Of a stretch of 64,000 nucleotides of DNA, positions 19,556 through 28,604 are shown piece by piece. How positions within the stretch are numbered: the stretch's first letter is position 1; each line of letters opens with the position of its first letter. Both the position numbers and the translations under genes were made by a program. Source of the DNA: Bacillus sp. 03113 (lineage in GTDB: Bacteria > Bacillota > Bacilli > Bacillales > Cytobacillaceae); the NCBI RefSeq assembly GCF_006546985.1, contig NZ_ML637008.1, positions 242,266 to 306,265 on the forward strand. The letters are read 5' to 3'. The notes under the pieces were generated by a model. That model had not been told where the DNA came from, did no database searches, and saw only the letters and a program-made list of their open reading frames with translations.

Positions 19556-19600
19556 AATAATAGCCTCCTTTTCTAATTTAATAAGGAATTTATATCTGTA

Positions 19601-19760
19601 GTTAGAATACTGTCTAGCTCCAGTGCCTATCGACTATCAAACTTCAGATCTTCTCCCTACGATAAGTCAACATCGATTCGCTGTCGCTTATCGTGTTTCC
19701 TTTATCTCAGTCGAAGCTCCTCCAGTTTGTACGTCGATGATCAAGGCGCTTCTGCTTTTC
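19601..19760. repeat. Dispersed intergenic repeat, family A copy within the PTS operon
   Basis: Runs from CTGTCTAGCTCCAGTGCCTA (19610 on) to GATCAAGGCGCTTCTGCTTTTC, ending exactly at the stop codon of the EIIC gene. The middle (CTACGATAAGTCAACATCGATTCG and TTTATCTCAGTCGA) matches the copy at 9845-10199. It lies inside an operon between EIIC and EIID. Confidence 0.8.
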
Positions 19761-20576
19761 TTAATCATCTAAATCATCATCAAGGTCATTATCTATAGAA
19801 CCGTGATGTGTGCTAGCAAGAGCAAGGGCAGGTTGTTGTTTAGTGCTGGAATATTTAGGATGTAATTGAATATAAAAGATTGCAGCTACAAGTCCTAAGA
19901 CACCAAAGGCAACGAGATTGAAATTTGTAAAAGCTGCAAAAACAAATCCAAGGAAGAAGAAAGGCATTAAATATTTTGCACCCATCATGTTAATGATCAT
20001 GGCGTAACCAACAATAACGACAATTCCTCCACCAACCTGCAGACCTTTAGTGATGACGGTTGGGATAGCATTAAGCATTGCTTGGAAAGAATTTACACTG
20101 ATTAATGCTACAATTAAAGTTGGAATCACAACACGTAAAGCTTGTATCCCGAGACCAACGTAGTGCATCAAATCAATTCCTCTGAAATTTCCCTCCTCAG
20201 CATATTTATCGGCCCTATGCTGAAGACCAATTGTTAATGTTCTTGCAAAGATTGTTAATACTTGACCAGCTGCGGCAAGTGCGACTGCTACAGCAATTCC
20301 TTTCCCAATACTTTGATTGGCTGTAATGACAAGAATGGTAGAGATAACAGAAGCCATTGCTGTATCAGGGGCCATTGCAGCACCGATATTCATCCAGCCA
20401 AGAGCCATCATTTCTAAGGTTCCCCCTAGAATAATACCTGTTTTGACATCACCTAGAACAAGCCCTATTAATGTACATGCGACTAGAGGTCTATGGGTTT
20501 GGAATGCGTCTAACACACTTCCCATACCGGTAATCGCTGCAATCAGTAATACCAAAATAATCTGTAAGGTAGTCAT
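19761..20576 (-). CDS. levF: PTS mannose/fructose-family EIIC component
   Basis: Polytopic channel subunit (271 aa). The N-terminus MTTLQIILVLLIAAITGMGSVLDAFQTHRP and GLVLGDVKTGIILGGTLEMMALGWMNIGAA are characteristic of the sorbose/mannose EIIC family. The tail after about residue 240 is hydrophilic and acidic (SIDNDLDDDLDD). The stop codon abuts a dispersed repeat, so the last residues may have been altered by that junction. It is expected to pair with EIID for uptake and phosphorylation by EIIB. Confidence 0.87.
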   Translation of the reverse strand: MTTLQIILVLLIAAITGMGSVLDAFQTHRPLVACTLIGLVLGDVKTGIILGGTLEMMALGWMNIGAAMAPDTAMASVISTILVITANQSIGKGIAVAVALAAAGQVLTIFARTLTIGLQHRADKYAEEGNFRGIDLMHYVGLGIQALRVVIPTLIVALISVNSFQAMLNAIPTVITKGLQVGGGIVVIVGYAMIINMMGAKYLMPFFFLGFVFAAFTNFNLVAFGVLGLVAAIFYIQLHPKYSSTKQQPALALASTHHGSIDNDLDDDLDD

Positions 20577-20636
20577 GCCTTATTCACCTCTCAAAAAATT
20601 TGATTAAAAATACTTACGGTTTATGTTGTAATGCGC

Positions 20637-21110
20637 TTACAATTTTGTCATTAAATCAACTTTAGGATCAGTAATCGCATGTCTGATCTCTAGCTTAACA
20701 TTCAGTTCATTTAATCTTTTAAATGACTCAATATCTTTATTATCAACATTGATGGCATTTGCTAATTGCTTTTTCCCTTCTTTAAAGCTCATTCCTCCTA
20801 CATTGACACTTTTAATGTCAACACCGTTTTCAACAACTCTAACAATGTCTGTAGGATTTGTAAAAAGAAGCATTGCTTTTGTATCACTGTATTTTGGGTT
20901 TTGATAAACTCTAACCATTTTATCAATTGGTATGACACTTGCTTTAATGCCTGGTGGAGATACTGATATTAACAAGGTTTTTCTCAAATTGTCATTTGCT
21001 ACCTCATCAGATACAACGATAATACGGTCACATTTTGCTTCCTTTGACCATGATGTTGCTACCTGCCCGTGAATAAGTCGATCGTCGATGCGAACTAATG
21101 TAATATTCAT
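20637..21110 (-). CDS. levE: PTS mannose/fructose-family EIIB component
   Basis: Soluble phosphotransfer subunit (157 aa). The phosphorylated histidine is His14 in RIDDRLIHGQV. It receives phosphate from EIIA and passes it to sugar entering through EIIC/EIID. The ATG overlaps the EIIA stop by one base (TAATG), which indicates coupling. The separate EIIA and EIIB genes match the lev layout rather than fused ManX-type EIIAB. Confidence 0.88.
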   Translation of the reverse strand: MNITLVRIDDRLIHGQVATSWSKEAKCDRIIVVSDEVANDNLRKTLLISVSPPGIKASVIPIDKMVRVYQNPKYSDTKAMLLFTNPTDIVRVVENGVDIKSVNVGGMSFKEGKKQLANAINVDNKDIESFKRLNELNVKLEIRHAITDPKVDLMTKL

Positions 21111-21538
21111 TATAAATCACCATCCTCACTGATACTGCTAGCTGTTAAGCTTTGTTTTAATGTTCGAACTCCTTCGGTTGCTGTTTGACGAATGCTCTCA
21201 ACTAAATCTATTAAACTAGAATAATTTCTTTTATCAAGGCATTCTAATAGCATAGGCATATTTATACCTGTAATCACATCCATTTTTTCATTTTCTGCGG
21301 CGATAAGTGCCGCTGCATTAAATGGGCTACCTCCAAATAAATCAACTAGAAAAAGGGTTCCATCATTTGAATCTAATTCATTTAAAGCTTTTTGATATTT
21401 CAATTGAAGATCATCGGGTCCTTCTCCTGGATTAAATGTAATTGACGAAATATTTTCTTGTTTTCCAAAAATCATTTCTGCCGATTTTACGATTTCTCGA
21501 GAGAATTCACCATGAGTAGCAACAATTAGAGCAATCAT
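21110..21538 (-). CDS. levD: PTS mannose/fructose-family EIIA component
   Basis: Soluble subunit (142 aa) phosphorylated by HPr on the histidine of IVATHGEF (His9 with the start used here). LFLVDLFGGSPFNAA is the other family motif. I place the start at ATG 21538 because AAGGAGG lies nine bases upstream; the in-frame GTG at 21547 directly abuts that ribosome site. First gene of the sigma-54-dependent operon. Confidence 0.87.
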   Translation of the reverse strand: MIALIVATHGEFSREIVKSAEMIFGKQENISSITFNPGEGPDDLQLKYQKALNELDSNDGTLFLVDLFGGSPFNAAALIAAENEKMDVITGINMPMLLECLDKRNYSSLIDLVESIRQTATEGVRTLKQSLTASSISEDGDL

Positions 21539-21581
21539 ACCTTTCACCTCCTTGGTTTTTTTTCTTACACTATATTAATAA

Positions 21582-21597
21582 GCAAGTACCGTGCCAA
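21582..21597 (-). promoter_or_regulatory. Sigma-54 (SigL) promoter of the mannose-family PTS operon
   Basis: Read on the minus strand, TTGGCACGGTACTTGCT contains the -24 element TGGCAC (21591-21596) and the -12 element TTGC (21582-21585) with the exact spacing of sigma-54 promoters. It lies about 44 bases upstream of the EIIA start, and the activator gene of the matching type is next door. Confidence 0.92.
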
Positions 21598-21714
21598 GTT
21601 TAGTATTAATTTTAAAAAATTTCTTCTTTTCATTCGTAAACCTTGTAATATAAACGAAATCAATAGGAAATTTTTTTTGTTTTCATTCGTGATCATTTTT
21701 AAAGAAAATGGATA

Positions 21715-21807
21715 TTTGATACACTAAGGAAGAAAAAAAGAAATTGACCAAATGGACAACTTCTTTTTTAATACACTAATTTATTCTTTTTCAATTTTGA
21801 TACACTA
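21715..21807. promoter_or_regulatory. Three direct repeats TTTRATACACTA, candidate upstream activator sites
   Basis: Copies at 21715-21726 (TTTGATACACTA), 21767-21778 (TTTAATACACTA) and 21796-21807 (TTTGATACACTA). They lie about 120 to 210 bases upstream of the sigma-54 promoter, where enhancer sites for a LevR-type activator are expected. The assignment to LevR is inferred. Together with the promoter they account for the 336-base gap. Confidence 0.6.
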
Positions 21808-21874
21808 TTGAAGTCATTTTATCTAAAAATAAAGCACTTACATTTCCAATTGAGTAAAAACAAATACAGATACC

Positions 21875-24706
21875 TTATCTACTTAAAAACTTTGAAGCAT
21901 TTTTTTCGTTTGTATTGTTAAATTCTTCAGAAATTAAATCTATAATAAACAGTAGCTCGTCATCAGATATAGTAATATTTAGTTGTTCTTCAATGATGGT
22001 GAAAGCAGATTTCACTCTTTGTAATAATAGATATTTTTCATTGGTTCTTTCTTGCCTGTACTGTAATTCATTTTTGATTATCGATCTTTCAAGTGCAAAA
22101 GCGGTATGCAAAACAATGCGAATAGTTGTTGTATTTTTAAAATGGACATCCCATTCTTTTTCTAATTTTTTGCAATATAATAACAAGCTTGAAGTGGCAC
22201 GAAATGGATTTAAATAAAGTAAAAAATTTTTCAAACTATCTTCGCATAAATTTTGAAGAATAATATTCGAGTGATTTCCGTTTGAATCAATGGATCGATT
22301 ATTAAGAACTTGATTTAAAACTTTTTCCCCTTTTCCTTCAATAAAGTCTTCAAGGGATATAAAGGGTGCCTCAAGGCGCGGATTTTTGACCCCAACGGAT
22401 GCTACAATCGTGTATTTATTTTTCAGATTGGCTACCGTTTCCTTTAATTTGAATGTTGATACTGGAAGTATTGTGATTGGTGTATCTGTGATTTCATCGA
22501 TATACGCTTTGATCATTTCTTTTAACTTTTGAGCTGTTCCTTCCCCAGTTGAGCAGATGGTCAAAATAGCTTTTGGATGATCCGTGACCGGTTCAACTCG
22601 TGTCTCCATCCATTCATGATTGCTTTTAAGGGAAGAATAGATTGAATGTAAGTCCATTTCAAGGAAATGAGCCTTTCTAACCGCATCTAAAACCAAAGGG
22701 GTAGAGACCATATCAATAGCTTTTACCTCAACTCCAGATTGCTCTTTAATTTTTTCCTCAAAATAATACAAGGAACCCATATCGACCAACATAAGGACCC
22801 CTTCACCTCTGTTCATTTCTTGTACAACTTTAATAAGCTTACTTAAGATTTCGTTAAAGCTCACATCAAGCGGCATATCAACAGCTTGAATGTTATAATC
22901 TCCAAGTAATTCCTTTGTTACATCTACCATTGAGCTTGCTGTACTATTTCCATGAGCAGCTACAACAATTCCGACTTTTCCTTTTTTATTCAGTTCATCT
23001 GCTGAAATGAGAAGAAGCGCTAAATACATCACTTCGATATCTGGAAGGCTAATCTCTAATTTATCATCGATTATTTCTTTCATTTTTAATGCCACTTGAT
23101 ACTCTTTATTATTTTTTTTCATAAGATCATATAGATCATGAAGAAGAGGCAAATCTTTTCTAGATCTGTTTTTACGTTTTAAAAAACCATCGATGTGCAG
23201 GCTAATAAAATAAATAAATTTGTCATTAAATGTCCGATTTAACATGCTTTGAGACAAAGATCTTAATTCTTCGGCCAATTGAAGAACCTTTTTATCAACT
23301 AATTTTGAAAGCTTAAGATTATTATGCTTCACTACCTGCTGATAAAAGCTTTTCACATGCAGTTTAATATCTGTTGTGACAAACTTATTGATTTCTTCAC
23401 GGGCAACTCCTTCATCCTTCAGCAGACTTGCCTTATCTTCAATGATTTTGTACATATCAAAGGGAAGATCATAAACATCATCTTCAATTAAATCTTGATT
23501 GCTTTCTCCGGTAATAATGGAAACAGTATCGACAAACTTCGCAATTTCCTCATTTTCAATTCGATTACGAGAAAGGAGGCTAAGGCCTTCCTTCATTTCT
23601 TGAGGAAGTGTTTTCGCATTTAGATGTACAAAAGGCTCTTGAATGCTTTCGAGAAATCCCTGTGCACAAACAAGCTGAATATTTGATTTTAATTGACCGA
23701 TATTTCCATAGGTAACATTGCCGATTAACGCTCTTATGACATCTTCATGTACTTTAATATTTTTATGAATACGAGCGGCTTCTTTAACAAGTAAATATTT
23801 CGTTAATTCTACTTTTTCCTTCACTTGTCGTTCATGAAAGGAAGGCATGGTAATGGTGATTGGAATCCGTCTTAAAAAAGTATTTAGAAAAGATGAGGTT
23901 GGATCTTCTGTCGTTGCTCCTATTATCAGTACATTGGCTTTTCGGTTTCTTTCCGTTTCTCCCAATCTATTAAACTCTCCAGAATCCATAAAATAAAAGA
24001 TCATTTCCTGCCCTTCAGGAGGCAGACGGTGTACTTCATCCAAAAAGAGTATCCCGCCGTGTGCTTTTTCAACCAGCCCTTGTTTGTCTGAGCTTGCATC
24101 TGTAAAGGCACCTTTCACATGACCAAAAATTTGTGAGATTAATAGTTGAGGGTTATGGTAATAGTCTGCACAGTTAAAAACAATAAAAGGTGATTGCTTA
24201 TTCATTTTCTCAGCATAAATTGCGTAGTTATGCATCATATGTGCAAATAAGGTTTTACCTGATCCGGTTGGACCTAAAATTAGCGTATGAAGTCCCTTTG
24301 GAGGATAGACGATGGCAGCCTTTGCTTGCTCTACCTGTTTTTTTAAGCTCCCTTCACAGCCAATTAACAATTTAAAAGGATTTTCATCGTGTAGATGTGC
24401 TGAATTTACCCTTGGCTGATACAAATCATTTAATGAGTGAATTTCTAATATCGATCGGTCGATCATATTGCCAAAATTTTTTTTAATGACCTGCCGAGGA
24501 ATATAGAGAACAGGACGTTTTTTTATTTTAATTACTTTTCCTTCACGAACAAGATTATTTAACTCAAGGCTTACATTATTTCTTAGAATATCTAGATCGT
24601 CAGCAAGATCAAATGCTGAAAACCCTTCTTTTTTTAATAGCTGCTCTTTATTTAGTTCATCACATTTTTCCTCTAATCGCTGATAAATCCGTTCAATTCT
24701 TTTCAT
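21875..24706 (-). CDS. levR: LevR/ManR-type sigma-54 activator with PTS regulation domains
   Basis: Large activator (943 aa). An N-terminal helix-turn-helix (about residues 25-70) is followed by an AAA+ domain with Walker A GPTGSGKT, the sigma-54 contact loop as GAFTDA instead of GAFTGA, and Walker B FLDEVHRLP. A PRD (around 470-570), a mannose EIIA-like domain (AAHGNSTASSMVD, LMLVDMGSLYYF), a GatB-like EIIB stretch (ILTICSTGEGTA) and a C-terminal PRD follow. Phosphorylation by HPr and by the EII proteins normally tunes it. ATG 24706 is preferred to GTG 24715, which overlaps the GAGG ribosome site. It lies upstream of its target operon. Confidence 0.9.
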   Translation of the reverse strand: MKRIERIYQRLEEKCDELNKEQLLKKEGFSAFDLADDLDILRNNVSLELNNLVREGKVIKIKKRPVLYIPRQVIKKNFGNMIDRSILEIHSLNDLYQPRVNSAHLHDENPFKLLIGCEGSLKKQVEQAKAAIVYPPKGLHTLILGPTGSGKTLFAHMMHNYAIYAEKMNKQSPFIVFNCADYYHNPQLLISQIFGHVKGAFTDASSDKQGLVEKAHGGILFLDEVHRLPPEGQEMIFYFMDSGEFNRLGETERNRKANVLIIGATTEDPTSSFLNTFLRRIPITITMPSFHERQVKEKVELTKYLLVKEAARIHKNIKVHEDVIRALIGNVTYGNIGQLKSNIQLVCAQGFLESIQEPFVHLNAKTLPQEMKEGLSLLSRNRIENEEIAKFVDTVSIITGESNQDLIEDDVYDLPFDMYKIIEDKASLLKDEGVAREEINKFVTTDIKLHVKSFYQQVVKHNNLKLSKLVDKKVLQLAEELRSLSQSMLNRTFNDKFIYFISLHIDGFLKRKNRSRKDLPLLHDLYDLMKKNNKEYQVALKMKEIIDDKLEISLPDIEVMYLALLLISADELNKKGKVGIVVAAHGNSTASSMVDVTKELLGDYNIQAVDMPLDVSFNEILSKLIKVVQEMNRGEGVLMLVDMGSLYYFEEKIKEQSGVEVKAIDMVSTPLVLDAVRKAHFLEMDLHSIYSSLKSNHEWMETRVEPVTDHPKAILTICSTGEGTAQKLKEMIKAYIDEITDTPITILPVSTFKLKETVANLKNKYTIVASVGVKNPRLEAPFISLEDFIEGKGEKVLNQVLNNRSIDSNGNHSNIILQNLCEDSLKNFLLYLNPFRATSSLLLYCKKLEKEWDVHFKNTTTIRIVLHTAFALERSIIKNELQYRQERTNEKYLLLQRVKSAFTIIEEQLNITISDDELLFIIDLISEEFNNTNEKNASKFLSR

Positions 24707-24842
24707 ATTCGTCACCTCAAAATTAGAAAGCTTTTACAGAATAATTGAATGGGAATAACTATTTATATGTATATTATATCCTATGGAGTAAAAAAGGTGG
24801 ATTTTAACACTATTAAAGATGAATCTATTGTTTTTAAAAAAT

Positions 24843-24887
24843 AAAAAAAGGCTGTATAAAAGAGCTGAGTTTGTCTTAACAGCCTTT
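24843..24887 (-). terminator. Terminator after the FAD/Rieske oxidoreductase gene
   Basis: Stem AAAGGCTGT / ACAGCCTTT with the minus-strand tail TTTTTATTTTTT. Confidence 0.75.
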
Positions 24888-24895
24888 GAAAAGCA

Positions 24896-26419
24896 TTATT
24901 CGAAATCTAACGTTTTAAGTGGTTTTATAGCAGGCCCTTCTACTACGTTTCCGTCATAGGAAAAGCGAGATCCGTGACATGGACAATCCCACGTTTTTTC
25001 TGCATGATTCCATTCACACTCGCAGCCTAAATGAGTACAGGTTGTATCGACAATGTGCAGTTTACCATTAGGTTCTTTGTAGGCTCCTGCTCTTTTGCCA
25101 TTCACCATCACTACTGAACCCTCATCTTCCGATAAATCATTAGGATCCTTTGGAACAAATTCAAGTTTTCCTTTTAACAAATTTGCTGCTACATCAGCAT
25201 TTATGCTAATAATTTTTTTGATGTTAGGATCAGCCTGAAACCTTGAAGGACTGAAAATTTCTTTATATGGATTCTCTTTTTCCATAATCATATCTGTTAA
25301 CAAAATAGCTGCTGTTGTACCATTTGTCATTCCCCATTTTCGATAACCAGTCGCAACAAGAATGTTTTGATTATTTGAGGTTATTGGACCAATATACGGC
25401 ACTTTATCCAGGGTAATAAGATCCTGGGTAGACCAATGATAAAGAATTTCGATTGACTGAAATGTATCCTCTGCAAATTTTTTAAGTTCTTGGTAATGAA
25501 TCATTGTATCGATGTCCTTACCTGTTTTGTGATTCTCACCGCCCACTAGTATTAGTTTTTCTCCATTCCTATTTGTATATCGAAGGGAACGTGTTGGTTT
25601 ATCTGCACTTATATACATGCCTCCAGGGTAGGATTGATTAGACTTAATCCCTAATACATATGATCTTTCTGAAAACATTCTTGCAAAATAAAGTCCTTTT
25701 TTATCATAAAATGGAAAATGCGAGGCGATGATGATATGCTTACTTGTTATTTTATGACCGCTTTCTGTTAAGACAGAAGGATTTCTTCCTTCCTCAATAT
25801 CTACAGCAGCTGTTTGCTCAAAAATCATTCCTCCTGCATGTATAAATTCCTTCGTAAGAGCTTGCAAATATTTTAAGGGGTGAAACTGGGCTTGATTTTT
25901 CATGCTTATTCCATTATTTATGTCAATATTAAATGGAATTGAATGAACAAATTCTCCTTTAATTCCAAGCTTTTCATACGCTCTCCATTCATTTTCAATT
26001 TTAGTTACGTATTGATCAGAACTCGTATAAATAAAAGCATCCTCTGTAGTGAAATCGCATTGGATTCCTTTACTATCAACATTCTTTTTTATAAACTGTA
26101 AGGCATAATCAGAGGCTTCGTAATATAGCTTTGCTTTCTCTTCTCCAAAATGGGCTATTAATTCATCGTAAATAAGCCCGTGCTGAGCGGTTATTTTCGC
26201 GGTTGTGTGTCCAGTTGTTCCATTCAGGATCACTCCGGCTTCCAAAATAGCAACTTTGAGACCTTCTTGTACGAGTAGATAACCAGCAGTTATTCCAGTT
26301 ATCCCTCCTCCAACAATGGTCACGTCAACAGTAAGATCATGAGATAGTGGATCAAACTTAGGAAGATCTATTTCTCTCCAATAAGGCTTCAGAGATTGAA
26401 GTGGATTTAAATTAGTCAT
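24896..26419 (-). CDS. yhfW: FAD-dependent oxidoreductase with C-terminal Rieske [2Fe-2S] domain (YhfW-like)
   Basis: Two-domain redox protein (507 aa). The N-terminal DAO/glycine-oxidase-like domain opens with the dinucleotide-binding motif VTIVGGGITGITAGYLL (about residues 33-50). The last 100 residues form a Rieske domain with the ligands CTHLGCE and CPCHGSRFS (C-x-H and C-x2-H). The substrate is unknown. ATG 26419 follows GGAGG at good spacing; an upstream extension from 26503 would run into the palindrome and lacks a ribosome site. It is divergent from a fatty-acid desaturase, which may use related electron transfer. Confidence 0.88.
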   Translation of the reverse strand: MTNLNPLQSLKPYWREIDLPKFDPLSHDLTVDVTIVGGGITGITAGYLLVQEGLKVAILEAGVILNGTTGHTTAKITAQHGLIYDELIAHFGEEKAKLYYEASDYALQFIKKNVDSKGIQCDFTTEDAFIYTSSDQYVTKIENEWRAYEKLGIKGEFVHSIPFNIDINNGISMKNQAQFHPLKYLQALTKEFIHAGGMIFEQTAAVDIEEGRNPSVLTESGHKITSKHIIIASHFPFYDKKGLYFARMFSERSYVLGIKSNQSYPGGMYISADKPTRSLRYTNRNGEKLILVGGENHKTGKDIDTMIHYQELKKFAEDTFQSIEILYHWSTQDLITLDKVPYIGPITSNNQNILVATGYRKWGMTNGTTAAILLTDMIMEKENPYKEIFSPSRFQADPNIKKIISINADVAANLLKGKLEFVPKDPNDLSEDEGSVVMVNGKRAGAYKEPNGKLHIVDTTCTHLGCECEWNHAEKTWDCPCHGSRFSYDGNVVEGPAIKPLKTLDFE

Positions 26420-26485
26420 AATTTTCCTCCTATTATTGATTTGCTTACCATACCATTTTTCCATAAAAAAGATTTTGTATACTAG

Positions 26486-26540
26486 AGCCATTTGCAACCA
26501 CATGTTATTACCTGGTAATAATATGTGGTTGCAAATGGCT
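26486..26540. promoter_or_regulatory. 55-bp near-perfect palindrome between divergent genes
   Basis: The arms 26486-26512 and 26514-26540 (AGCCATTTGCAACCACAT... and its complement) are complementary over 27 bases with one mismatch and a one-base centre. TATACT lies just outside the right arm (26544-26549) and TATACA, on the other strand, just outside the left arm. It may be a shared operator for the divergent yhfW and desaturase promoters. Confidence 0.75.
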
Positions 26541-26650
26541 GCTTATACTGATAACATTAAGGTCATTCTTATTATTAGAAAGACGAAATAATTGTTAATA
26601 ATCTGAAAATAAAAGTGAGGATAAAAGCTGATATCGAGAGGAGATTTACG

Positions 26651-27721
26651 TTGAAAGAATTTCATAGTTTTGGTTGGTATGCAGCAAAAATTGCTCCTTT
26701 ACTTCCTAAAGAATATTTGAAACCTGTTCCTAGTCGTTTATGGGGAGGGTTTGCATATTTAATTGTGGTAATTATGGGGATTTTAATGATCAGTATAACT
26801 GATTTACACCCCATTATTAATATAGTTGTTTCAGTAATCCTTGGAACAAGCTTTGCTTCGCTAGGATTTCTTGGTCATGAAATTCTACATGGGACGATTG
26901 TTAGAAAAGCCTGGATACGAGATCTGCTTGGAGCAATTGCCTTTTGGCCGTTATCGACAGGTCCAAATTTATGGAGAAAATGGCATAATATGAATCATCA
27001 TGTCCATACACAGGATGATCATAAAGACCCTGATGCGTGGCCAAATATAGAGCAAGTTGTTGATAAACCTTTTTTAAAGTGGATATATAAAATTCCTTTT
27101 CCTATTCGTGCATGCGCAAGTTTCTTGTCATTAGCAGTCCAATTTTCTGTGCATTCTACAATGATGTTTATGTTGTATATTAAAGAATTTAAGCCAAAGA
27201 AAAAACCAGCTGTTTGGATTCAGTTGATTCTACCTTGGGCAACATGGATTGGTTTATTATTTGTCATTGGTCCTTTGAAATGGCTGTTTGCCTTCTTACT
27301 GCCACTATTAATTGCTAATTTAATTGTCATGGGTTATATCTCTACAAATCATCGCTTAAATCCGCTTGTGCCGGTAAATGATCCACTGGCTAATAGTCTT
27401 ACAGTAACCGTACCGAAATGGGTGGATGTCTTACATTTTAATTTTTCTTACCATACTGAGCACCATCTATTTCCGGCAATGAGCCCTAAATATTACCCAA
27501 TTGTGAAAGAGCATATTAAAAAAATGTGGCCTGACCGTTACCATGAAATGCCCCATTTTAAAGCACTAATCGCCCTTTGGAAAACGCCAAGAGTATATGA
27601 TCAAAATACTGAATTAGTGGATCCTCGATTAGGAAATGCTTATGGTTCACTTGGAAATGGGTTAGATCCAGAAAATATTCAATCTCGTCAGGTCAGAAAA
27701 AAGGAAGAAAAGAAGAAATAA
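26651..27721 (+). CDS. Membrane fatty-acid desaturase
   Basis: Di-iron acyl desaturase (356 aa) that introduces double bonds into membrane lipid chains. The three histidine boxes are HEILH (76-80), HNMNHH (112-117) and HTEHH (268-272) followed by LFP, with membrane segments between. TTG 26651 is chosen because GAGAGGAG at about 26636-26643 is well spaced; a GTG at 26615 is possible. A hydrophilic Lys-rich tail of about 30 residues ends the protein. Its divergent partner is the Rieske oxidoreductase. The position of the double bond cannot be inferred. Confidence 0.88.
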   Translation: MKEFHSFGWYAAKIAPLLPKEYLKPVPSRLWGGFAYLIVVIMGILMISITDLHPIINIVVSVILGTSFASLGFLGHEILHGTIVRKAWIRDLLGAIAFWPLSTGPNLWRKWHNMNHHVHTQDDHKDPDAWPNIEQVVDKPFLKWIYKIPFPIRACASFLSLAVQFSVHSTMMFMLYIKEFKPKKKPAVWIQLILPWATWIGLLFVIGPLKWLFAFLLPLLIANLIVMGYISTNHRLNPLVPVNDPLANSLTVTVPKWVDVLHFNFSYHTEHHLFPAMSPKYYPIVKEHIKKMWPDRYHEMPHFKALIALWKTPRVYDQNTELVDPRLGNAYGSLGNGLDPENIQSRQVRKKEEKKK

Positions 27722-27792
27722 AGATGCTACAAAAGATTGCTTGGAAAGTCGAATGTTAAAGAATGGGGCTGTCCGAAAAGTCCCTAAAAAGT

Positions 27793-27841
27793 AAAAACAG
27801 CTAAAGAAAAATGATCCATTTTTTTCTTTAGCTGTTTTTTC
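27793..27841. terminator. Bidirectional terminator after the desaturase gene
   Basis: Long stem AAAAACAGCTAAAGAAAAA paired with TTTTTCTTTAGCTGTTTTT around a short loop; poly-A and poly-T flanks. Confidence 0.8.
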
Positions 27842-27932
27842 GTTTGTAGTTTTTTCAGGAAAGTAGCGAGGCGAATGCCTGCTACTTTCAGTAGATTGTT
27901 CTGATCCCTAGGGTCAGATATTTTTTTGTTCA

Positions 27933-28091
27933 AGGATAAGAAAGTATAAGTTTTCTGAAGTCCGACTAGTGTCTAGCTACAGCGCCTAGCCCTTGTGAAA
28001 AATAACCTTTTGTCTCTAAAAGTGAAAAGCACCTTTTGAGCCAAATGAACATTTTACTTCAGGGCTGATCAAGGCGCTTGCGCTTTTCTTA
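27933..28091 (+). repeat. Dispersed intergenic repeat, family A copy
   Basis: From GGATAAGAAAG through AGTGTCTAGCTACAGCGCC to GATCAAGGCGCTTGCGCTTT and TCTTAT. The ends ATAAGAAA and TTTCTTAT are inverted. Inside is CCTTTTGTCTC..., unlike the middle of the other copies. It makes up most of the 519-base gap before liaI; the remaining bases to 28240 should hold the lia promoter. Confidence 0.78.
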
Positions 28092-28240
28092 TTAGAGACA
28101 TTTTTCTTAGCTGTGTTTAAAGGTTTAAAATCCTCCCTATTATCCATACGTCTCAGGTCTTAGAAGAAAATAAAGCTCTAGCTCGTTATGAAGAAGCTTT
28201 ATTCTAGGTAAGATGAAATCAAGAAAGGAGGCAACGAAAA

Positions 28241-28588
28241 ATGAAAAAATTTGGGTTGTTATTAATTGGAGGTATTGCAGCAGTCGTGCTTATTTCTAGC
28301 CTAGGTCATTTAGTAGGGCTACTCGTTAGTTTAGCGATTCTGTATTTTGTCTTTAAACAATTTTTAAAAGCTGAGAGCACATTTGGAAAGATTGGATGGG
28401 GGATCATCGGTGTAATCGCATTGATTGCCGCTGCAACAAATGCACCTGCAATCCTGGGTGCAGTCGCTGCTTATATCTTATACATTGTCTATAAAAAATG
28501 GAATCGTCTAGGAAAAAAAACTAAGAAAGAAAATGATCCATTTGTAAACTTTGAAAAAGAATGGTCTAACTTACAAAAACATTCATAA
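28241..28588 (+). CDS. liaI: Small membrane protein of the Lia stress operon (LiaI/Lmo0954-like)
   Basis: 115-aa protein with three to four hydrophobic segments (GLLLIGGIAAVVLISSLG, LVGLLVSLAILYFVF, IGWGIIGVIALIAAA, ILGAVAAYILYIVYK) and a charged cytoplasmic tail. It is not closely similar to B. subtilis LiaI but occupies the same place, 16 bases before the LiaH/PspA gene. In this system the small protein anchors LiaH at the membrane during envelope stress. GAAAGGAGG precedes the ATG. Confidence 0.75.
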   Translation: MKKFGLLLIGGIAAVVLISSLGHLVGLLVSLAILYFVFKQFLKAESTFGKIGWGIIGVIALIAAATNAPAILGAVAAYILYIVYKKWNRLGKKTKKENDPFVNFEKEWSNLQKHS

Positions 28589-28604
28589 AAGGAGAGAATG
28601 AACG

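Noticed and set aside
26420-26503. N-terminal extension of the Rieske oxidoreductase into the palindrome
   Set aside because: No ribosome site; the internal ATG at 26419 has a strong one and gives the normal family start.
28150-28190. CGTCTCAGGTCTTAG upstream of liaI as a LiaR operator
   Set aside because: It has some dyad character but I cannot match it confidently to the known LiaR site or place it against a promoter.
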